A program made the position numbers and the translations under genes. 27,008 nt of DNA from a bacterium UBP6_UBA1209. Its GTDB lineage: Bacteria; UBP6; UBA1177. How positions within the stretch are numbered: position 1 is the first letter of the stretch; every line of letters begins with the position of its first letter. The notes below the pieces were generated by a model. The model searched no databases and was not told the origin of the DNA. It saw only the letters and a list, made by a program, of their open reading frames with translations. The stretch lies in the NCBI GenBank assembly GCA_002309575.1, contig DBXP01000034.1:1-27008 (forward strand). The letters are read 5' to 3'. Shown one piece after another: positions 22,814 through 27,008 of this stretch.

Positions 22814-23320
22814 TTACGCCTCCTTTATTTCCTTGATTGCGAGTTTTGCTGCGGTGTCGTAGTCTACCTTGCGGCTTTCCATGATTTCGGTTGCTTTCTT
22901 ATCGAGCATTACGCTGAACTCGTCAACCGCCATGCCGTGGTAGTCAGTCGGCTCTTCGCCTTTTTCGTTTTTCGCGTCTTTTTTGTTCGCGATGTTTTTT
23001 TCAAGCTGCTTCTGATCAGGCATTTTTCCGAGAAATTCCTTGAAAGTCTCGACAACGCCGCCTTTCTCGAAGTTTTTCTCGTCTTCGCAGAAACCGCCGA
23101 AAAGTTTCTTCGCCTCTTCGCAGAGAGCCGGGGTCATCTTGCCGTCCGTGACAAGTTTGTCGCAGAACTGGTCAAGCTCGTTTTTCCTTTTCTCCGCTTC
23201 CATTTTGCCTTTTTCCGCTTTCGCTTCTTCAAGCTCTTTCTGGGAAGCCGCGAAATCCGCCTTCATCTTTGCGTTTTCCGCTTCAAGTGCTTCAAGTCTT
23301 TTTTTGGTCTCTTCATCCAT
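22814..23320 (-). CDS. Nested in-frame scaffold protein (Mu Z-like)
   Basis: Inside the protease gene an in-frame ATG at 23320 has its own AGGAG (23327-23331), six bases upstream. It would give a 168-residue protein made only of the coiled-coil scaffold region (MDEETKKRLEALEAENAKMK and following KELEEAKAEKGKMEAEKR). Mu makes its scaffold Z this way from the 3' part of gene I, so the nested start is probably used. Independent proof would need protein data. Confidence 0.7.
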   Translation of the reverse strand: MDEETKKRLEALEAENAKMKADFAASQKELEEAKAEKGKMEAEKRKNELDQFCDKLVTDGKMTPALCEEAKKLFGGFCEDEKNFEKGGVVETFKEFLGKMPDQKQLEKNIANKKDAKNEKGEEPTDYHGMAVDEFSVMLDKKATEIMESRKVDYDTAAKLAIKEIKEA

Positions 23321-23737
23321 TTGACACTCCTTTGTCAGATTGGTTTCATAATATTCGGTTTCCGCCTCTTCAGCCGAAAACTCAATCTCTTCAAGTCCTT
23401 TTACAGCCGGAGCCACACCGCCGAGGAATGCGACGTGGTCGATGGCACCGTCACGAAGTCCGATCGATCTGTTTTTGTAGATCCCTTTTTTGAGCAGCTC
23501 CAGAAACTCGTCCACGAATTTGAACTGTGCGAGCAGCTTTCCCCCTTCGCGTTTCAGGGCAGTCATCCATCCGTAAGCCGGAGCCCTGTCGTTTTCAGGG
23601 TGTCCCACGGTTACAGGCGGCTTCTGTTCCGGATTGAACTTCGCGACTATCGCGTCAAGATCCTTTTCCGTCCAGGTCTTCGTCTTTCCCTGCGAGCTCG
23701 TCCAGGTTCCCGTTTTGAAAATCTCGATCCACTTCAT
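22814..23737 (-). CDS. Head maturation protease with C-terminal scaffold (Mu I-like)
   Basis: A 307-residue protein. Residues about 1-140 match the Mu protease I family: KWIEIFKTGTWTSSQGKTKT, then VTVGHPENDRAPAYGWMTAL, then IYKNRSIGLRDGAIDHVAFL and GGVAPAVKG. The His of GHP and the Ser of NRSIG are candidate catalytic residues (inference). From about residue 140 the protein is a charged coiled coil, the scaffold. ATG 23737 is chosen since AGGAG (23744-23748) lies six bases upstream; the frame continues to 23845 through an 8-bp repeat tract with no SD. The protease would cut the scaffold and itself during head maturation. It is the first gene of the minus-strand operon. Confidence 0.9.
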   Translation of the reverse strand: MKWIEIFKTGTWTSSQGKTKTWTEKDLDAIVAKFNPEQKPPVTVGHPENDRAPAYGWMTALKREGGKLLAQFKFVDEFLELLKKGIYKNRSIGLRDGAIDHVAFLGGVAPAVKGLEEIEFSAEEAETEYYETNLTKECQMDEETKKRLEALEAENAKMKADFAASQKELEEAKAEKGKMEAEKRKNELDQFCDKLVTDGKMTPALCEEAKKLFGGFCEDEKNFEKGGVVETFKEFLGKMPDQKQLEKNIANKKDAKNEKGEEPTDYHGMAVDEFSVMLDKKATEIMESRKVDYDTAAKLAIKEIKEA

Positions 23738-23763
23738 TTTCGTCTCCTGCGCCGCAACCTTGT

Positions 23764-23791
23764 CGAAATGCCGAAATCTCGAAATATCGAA
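23764..23791. repeat. 8-bp tandem repeat (CGAAAT unit)
   Basis: CGAAAT recurs at 23764, 23772 and 23780, with a CGAA at 23788, giving an exact 8-bp period over 3.5 units. It is about 30-55 bp upstream of the protease start, in its probable leader or promoter region. Confidence 0.6.
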
Positions 23792-23866
23792 GCGGCGCAC
23801 CGGCAGGAGCGGCGAAAGCCGGAGGTCGCCCAAACATCGAATCACAATTTAGGCAAAATTTTGGCG

Positions 23867-23893
23867 AAAAATACCAAACCGTTTGGTATTTTT
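23867..23893. promoter_or_regulatory. 27-bp perfect palindrome in the divergent control region
   Basis: AAAAATACCAAAC, a single C, and GTTTGGTATTTTT form 13-bp perfect arms (23867-23879 and 23881-23893). It is placed between the two divergent late operons, 130 bp from the protease start and 144 bp from the holin-like start. It could be the operator of a late-gene activator or repressor acting both ways. The A and T tracts would also permit a bidirectional terminator. I see no convincing promoter hexamers here, which would fit activator-dependent late promoters like those of Mu. Confidence 0.6.
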
Positions 23894-23949
23894 TAAAAAA
23901 TTTCAGGCAATTATTGACCTATGGGCTTCATTGCGCCGCAGCCTTCAGG

Positions 23950-23986
23950 TTTCGTTTGTTGCGTCGCATTGAATGCGGCCTTTGAG
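23950..23986. repeat. Dispersed intergenic inverted-repeat element, copy C
   Basis: TTTCGTTTGTTGCGT leads into the palindrome CGCATT-G-AATGCG (23964-23976) and CCTTTGAG. It shares the flank pattern of copies A and B (TTCGTyyGyTGCG at one side and C(A/C)TTyG at the other), but is the most diverged copy. Confidence 0.35.
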
Positions 23987-23999
23987 CTTCGTTTATTGT

Positions 24000-24023
24000 C
24001 CGTCGATTTTATCGGCGGTTTTT
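24000..24023 (+). terminator. Terminator-like hairpin immediately before the plus-strand operon
   Basis: CCGTCGAT (24000-24007), loop TTT and ATCGGCGG (24011-24018) form an 8-bp stem with one G-T pair, followed by TTTTT. It is only 3 bp upstream of the SD (AGGAGG from 24026) of the holin-like gene. This could shield the operon from upstream transcription, or act as an attenuator in the leader. Confidence 0.55.
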
Positions 24024-24036
24024 GTAGGAGGTACCG

Positions 24037-24315
24037 ATGTCCCAGTGGGAAGTTTTCAGCGAGATCGTCAAAAAGAACTGGCCGACAGCCGTTCTGCTCA
24101 TAGTCTTTTATTTTGTTTATCAGGATTTCACCCGGACCAATCAGATGCTTATCAACGAAATGATTGCCAACAACCGCGCTACCGTCGAAAAGCTCGACAA
24201 AAGCATCGACCGGCTTTCCGAAGCCCTGAACCGCCTTGAGGCGAGACAGTCCGCGGTCGAAATCAAGATCGATTCTTTCAGCAGTTCAAGGCGTGACACA
24301 GGAGGCGGAAAATGA
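24037..24315 (+). CDS. Holin-like small membrane protein
   Basis: A 92-residue protein with one N-terminal membrane segment (WPTAVLLIVFYFVYQDF, about residues 15-31) followed by a long charged coiled coil (IANNRATVEKLDKSIDRLSE and onward) and a Gly/Arg-rich end. This resembles the BhlA/UviB type of holin-like proteins and also small phage membrane proteins of spanin-like layout. GGAGG (24027-24031) is five bases from ATG 24037. The stop overlaps the next gene (ATGA). It may permeabilise the inner membrane for lysis; no endolysin is present in the window, so the role is unproven. Confidence 0.55.
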   Translation: MSQWEVFSEIVKKNWPTAVLLIVFYFVYQDFTRTNQMLINEMIANNRATVEKLDKSIDRLSEALNRLEARQSAVEIKIDSFSSSRRDTGGGK

Positions 24316-24734
24316 ACAAAGCCGACAACAACACCGTCATGCTTGCAGAAAAACTCTTTGTCAATGACGGTATGACATGCACCGAAATAGCTGATAAAGT
24401 CGGCAGAAACCGCCGCACAATCGAAAGCTGGAAGAAAAAATTCGGCTGGGAAGAAAAACGCGCCGGGCTCATAGAGTCGTGCCGCGCACTCCCGCAGCGC
24501 ATTTACGAGCTCTGGAACAAAGTCGCTACGCAAATCGAAAAGGATATCGACGAAGGCAAGGAAGTTTCGCCTGCGAGATACCGCCTCGCGAGCCAGCTCT
24601 TTGACCAGATCCCGAAAGCCGAAGCCGTCGAAAAAGCGGCAGTAGCCAAATCCGAGACAAAAAAGATGTCGGCAAAAGAAATCATCGACATCGTAAAGAA
24701 AGCCCACGGAGTGGAGGATGACACACCCGTTTAA
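24312..24734 (+). CDS. Terminase small subunit-like HTH protein (DUF1804 type)
   Basis: A 140-residue protein. The N-terminal 60 residues carry a helix-turn-helix: EKLFVNDGMTCTEIADKVGR, then NRRTIESWKKKFGWEEKRAG, as in DUF1804 and other Mu-like small terminase proteins that bind the packaging site on phage DNA. The C-terminal half is helical and ends in KMSAKEIIDIVKKAHGVEDD. Start and stop codons overlap its neighbour on the left, and the large subunit follows after the spike gene. Length is slightly short compared with 160-180 for the family. Confidence 0.82.
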   Translation: MNKADNNTVMLAEKLFVNDGMTCTEIADKVGRNRRTIESWKKKFGWEEKRAGLIESCRALPQRIYELWNKVATQIEKDIDEGKEVSPARYRLASQLFDQIPKAEAVEKAAVAKSETKKMSAKEIIDIVKKAHGVEDDTPV

Positions 24735-24840
24735 AACCCGTTTAAAATCGCGTCAAATCGTTCAACGGATTTTCGGAGGCATGGACGGTCGGGAAAATGG
24801 TAAAATTTGATTACAGGTAAAATTTGGCGGTCAGTAAAAA
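24735..24840. repeat. 106-bp non-coding gap with two pairs of direct repeats
   Basis: CCCGTTTAAAA occurs twice in tandem at 24726-24736 and 24737-24747 (beginning within the terminase 3' end), and GGTAAAATTTG occurs at 24799-24809 and 24816-24826. A GGAGG before ATG 24781 opens only nine codons. No clear SD precedes the spike gene. This may hold a regulatory site or an internal promoter. Confidence 0.4.
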
Positions 24841-25323
24841 ATGAGAATGGTCGAGGGTTACATAGACAAGATCGATCCCAAGAAAATGCAGGCGAGAGTG
24901 AAACTCGAAGCCCACTGCGATTCCGACGGAAACCCCATGATCACCGACTGGCTCCAGATGATGTTTACCGGCCCCGATATCCAGTACAGCTACCGGGAAG
25001 GCGATTACGTCGCGCTTCTCATGGATGATACCCTTGACGACGGATGGATCGCGGGCCGCCTCTATCCGGAGAGCGCGAATCTCGGCAGCACCGGTTCAAA
25101 ATCTGTTTTCAAGTTCAAAAACGGCGTTGAGATCGAAGTAGACGAAAGCCCCGCGAAAGTCACCGTCACCATCGGCGAAACCACAGTCACCGCCGACGGA
25201 ACAAGTGTCGAGATCAAGGCTTCCGGGCTTCTCACTTTTCCCGTCGTTCACGGAAACAGCCCCTGTCCCGTTTTCGGCACCTGCCACATCCAGCCCTCAA
25301 CCACAATAAAGGTGAGCCAATGA
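24841..25323 (+). CDS. Baseplate spike/assembly protein V (P2 gpV/Mu gp45-like)
   Basis: A 160-residue protein with an OB-fold-type N-terminus (VEGYIDKIDPKKMQARVKLE) and a WLQMMFTGPDIQYSYREGDY region (the family usually has a P.PG.GEW-type equivalent). A repetitive beta stretch follows (FKFKNGVEIEVDESPAKVTV, then TIGETTVTADGTSVEIKASG), typical of the needle beta helix. The C-terminus, PVVHGNSPCPVFGTCHIQPS, is rich in His and Cys, which could bind a metal at the apex (inference). It punctures the cell envelope under the hub. It is found between the small and large terminase genes, not in the tail cluster. Start ATG 24841 lacks a visible SD; ATG 24847 is possible. The stop overlaps the terL start (ATGA). 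Confidence 0.85.
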   Translation: MRMVEGYIDKIDPKKMQARVKLEAHCDSDGNPMITDWLQMMFTGPDIQYSYREGDYVALLMDDTLDDGWIAGRLYPESANLGSTGSKSVFKFKNGVEIEVDESPAKVTVTIGETTVTADGTSVEIKASGLLTFPVVHGNSPCPVFGTCHIQPSTTIKVSQ

Positions 25324-26669
25324 ACTTTTTCCCTTACCAGCAGCGTTATCTCAACGACAAGACCCGCTTCAAGATCGTCGAAAAGAGCAGACGAACCGGC
25401 TTCACCTTTATCCAGAGCTTCGAGGACGTAAGCTACGCTCTGGAAAAGAAAGACCGCAAAGTCTATTTTTCCTCCCGTGACGATTCCGCAGCCATGGAAT
25501 ACATCGACTACTGCCAGTTTTTCATAACCAAGTCTTTTGATATTGCCGCAAAAGCCGTAGGGCAGGAGCTTCTTGACCCTGACAACGACATCCTGGCACA
25601 CGCGATCCGTTTCAACAACGGCTCCCGGATCTACGCCATGACCTCCGCTCCCGGTCGTTTCAGATCGAAAGGCGGAAAGGTCGTTCTCGACGAGTTCGCT
25701 TTCCACGAGCAGCAGGAAGAGCTTTACGCAGCCGCTCAGCCCGTAGTTCTCCGCGGCGATCCCCTCTGCATACTTTCGACTTACAACGGCATGGGGAACC
25801 TTTACTACCGCTTAGTCCAGAAAGTCAAAAACAAACAGCTCAACTGGTCGCTGCACACCGTGAACATTTTCAAGGCCGTAGAAGAAGGCTTGTACGACTC
25901 AATCGTCGGACACAAAACCACCAGAAAAGAGCGCGACGAATGGCTTGCCGAACTTCGCCGCAACTGCGTGAGCGACGACATCTGGCTCCAGGAATATTGC
26001 TGTATTCCGGTCGATTCCGCGACCGCTTTCATAACTTACGAGCTGCTCGCCAACAATTCGCGCCCGGAAAACGAGATCATCCGGGACATTGCCGAGATCA
26101 AGGCGATGAACGAAATATACATAGGCATAGACATCGGCAGAAAATCCGATCTCACCGCTCTCTGGATCACCGAAAAGACCGATTCCGGCCAGTTCGTGAC
26201 GCGCCGCGTCATAACCCTTAAAGACATGACCTTCAGCGACCAGAAAGCAATAATCTGGCCGGTTCTTTCACTTCCGAACATGCGCCGCTGCTGCATCGAC
26301 TCCACCGGTCTCGGAATGCAGCTTTCCGAAGAAGCCCAGCAGTGTTTCGGTCGTTACCGCGTCGAACAGGTCAGTTTCAGCGGTGCCGTAAAAGAGGACA
26401 TGGCTTTCAAAGTCCTCACCAAACTTCAGGACAGACGTTTCACTATCCCGGACACGAAGGAAGTCCGCGAAAGTTTTCACAATATCAAACGCATCGTAAC
26501 CACCGCCGGAAACATCCGCTTTGATGCCGAGCGCACCGACGCGGGCCACTCCGACGAGTTCTGGGCTGCCGCCCTTTCGCTTTTAGCCGCCGACGGCACC
26601 GACAGCACACCTCTCATCATCCGGCACCGGATGCCGCGTGAAACGTCGAAATGGTTTGATAAATACTGA
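25320..26669 (+). CDS. Terminase large subunit (Mu gp28-like)
   Basis: A 449-residue packaging motor. An atypical Walker A, EKSRRTGFTF, is at residues 21-30, as in Mu gp28 relatives. Walker B is VVLDEFAFHE (121-130, Asp124-Glu125) and motif III is ILSTYNG (151-157). The nuclease domain begins at IGIDIGRKSDLTALW with Asp271, followed by CIDSTG (Asp327) and HSDEFWAAALSLLA near residue 430, giving three metal-binding acidic positions. It cuts and pumps DNA through the portal. The 449-residue length is somewhat shorter than Mu gp28 (about 550) but contains all the motifs. Start overlaps the spike stop. Confidence 0.95.
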   Translation: MNFFPYQQRYLNDKTRFKIVEKSRRTGFTFIQSFEDVSYALEKKDRKVYFSSRDDSAAMEYIDYCQFFITKSFDIAAKAVGQELLDPDNDILAHAIRFNNGSRIYAMTSAPGRFRSKGGKVVLDEFAFHEQQEELYAAAQPVVLRGDPLCILSTYNGMGNLYYRLVQKVKNKQLNWSLHTVNIFKAVEEGLYDSIVGHKTTRKERDEWLAELRRNCVSDDIWLQEYCCIPVDSATAFITYELLANNSRPENEIIRDIAEIKAMNEIYIGIDIGRKSDLTALWITEKTDSGQFVTRRVITLKDMTFSDQKAIIWPVLSLPNMRRCCIDSTGLGMQLSEEAQQCFGRYRVEQVSFSGAVKEDMAFKVLTKLQDRRFTIPDTKEVRESFHNIKRIVTTAGNIRFDAERTDAGHSDEFWAAALSLLAADGTDSTPLIIRHRMPRETSKWFDKY

Positions 26670-26686
26670 TTTAAGGAGGATTTAAT

Positions 26687-27004
26687 ATGGAAAAACTGCT
26701 CGGAAGGACAGTCGCCGACAGACTCACGGCGTTTGATCTGCTTTCATTCATGCGCGTTCTCCCCAATCCCGATCCCGTTCTCGACAGGCTCGGCAAAAGG
26801 ATCACCGTCTACGAAGATCTTCTCCGTGACGCTCAGGTCGCTTCCTGCATGGCTTCCCGGAAAGCCGGAGTCTCGAAACTCAATTTTGAACTTAAAGCTG
26901 AAAAGGAAGATCAGAAAATCCACGATTTTATTGAAGAAACTTTCAGCCGGTTCGACCGGCACCAGCTTTTCCGGGCGATCCTCAACTGCGTCGTTTACGG
27001 CTAA
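26687..27004 (+). CDS. Portal protein (Mu gp29-like, DUF935), N-terminal part, frameshifted at the edge
   Basis: The first 105 residues (GRTVADRLTAFDLLSFMRVL, then RITVYEDLLRDAQVASCMAS and the helix KIHDFIEETFSRFDR) match the N-terminal region of DUF935 portal proteins, which are about 500 residues long. SD AAGGAGG is close to ATG 26687. The frame stops at TAA 27002-27004 with GGC TAA CAG C. Removing one A would read GGC TAC AGC, giving Tyr-Ser after VVYG, the expected VVYGYS of this family. A single-base insertion, either a mutation or an assembly error, is likely. The rest lies outside the window. Confidence 0.82.
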   Translation: MEKLLGRTVADRLTAFDLLSFMRVLPNPDPVLDRLGKRITVYEDLLRDAQVASCMASRKAGVSKLNFELKAEKEDQKIHDFIEETFSRFDRHQLFRAILNCVVYG

Positions 27005-27008
27005 CAGC

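Noticed and set aside
23867..23893. Simple intrinsic terminator
   Set aside because: It lies between divergent genes with no transcript known to end there, and its arms are AT-rich; an operator is as likely, so I left it as a regulatory palindrome.
21874..23896. Long open frames on the plus strand opposite capsid and protease genes
   Set aside because: They mirror the well-supported minus-strand genes, and the products have the Phe/Val/Arg bias of antisense translation.
24141..24707. A 188-codon minus-strand frame in the plus-strand operon
   Set aside because: It is antisense to the holin-like and small terminase genes, which have coupled starts and recognisable domains.
1..27008. CRISPR arrays, tRNA genes, rRNA genes or insertion sequences
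   Set aside because: I saw no regularly spaced repeats, cloverleaf-like segments or transposase genes in the window.

Overview
This window looks like one end of a Mu-like/P2-like contractile-tailed prophage in a Gram-negative bacterium. About 4.1 kb of apparent host DNA on the left (ankyrin-repeat protein, OsmC-family protein, a 953-residue EGF/DUF1566 lipoprotein) is followed from about 4.25 kb to the right edge by phage genes. The lipobox, the acidic Thr/Asp/Glu linker and the Cys-rich EGF-like plus DUF1566 repeats resemble surface proteins of uncultured deltaproteobacterial or myxococcal-type bacteria; that taxonomic guess is weak.

The phage is laid out as two divergent late operons separated by a roughly 300-bp control region (23738-24036). 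On the minus strand, reading from 23737 down to 4252: head protease with a nested scaffold, major capsid protein, capsid decoration protein, gp36-like and gp37-like connector proteins, an unknown protein, tail sheath, tail tube, tail assembly chaperone with a canonical -1 frameshift site, tape measure, U, D and X tail proteins, two unknown proteins, baseplate W, J and I, a DUF1566 tail fibre, an Avd-like protein, a reverse transcriptase, a second fibre-like protein and a broken adenine methylase. On the plus strand: a holin-like protein, terminase small subunit, a gpV-like spike, terminase large subunit and a Mu gp29-like portal that is frameshifted at the window edge. The head and packaging genes are Mu-like, and U, D and X are P2-like.

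The central system is a complete diversity-generating retroelement (DGR), 5601-9127. The 3' end of the fibre gene is a variable repeat (7516-7604) matched by a template repeat (6839-6927). In this 89-bp alignment all nine differences lie at template adenines (30 adenines, 59 other positions unchanged), the hallmark of adenine-specific mutagenic retrohoming. The template repeat lies in frame inside the 5' coding part of the reverse transcriptase gene, whose start codon overlaps the avd stop codon. The DGR occupies the place where phage Mu carries its invertible tail-fibre G segment, so it probably diversifies receptor binding.

Other notable elements are a 10-bp-type deletion that removes the catalytic DPPY region of the methylase, twin 23-bp palindromic repeats at the prophage edge, two families of dispersed intergenic hairpins, a 27-bp perfect palindrome between the divergent operons, and a spike gene moved out of the tail cluster into the terminase operon. 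No tRNA, rRNA, CRISPR array or insertion sequence was seen.
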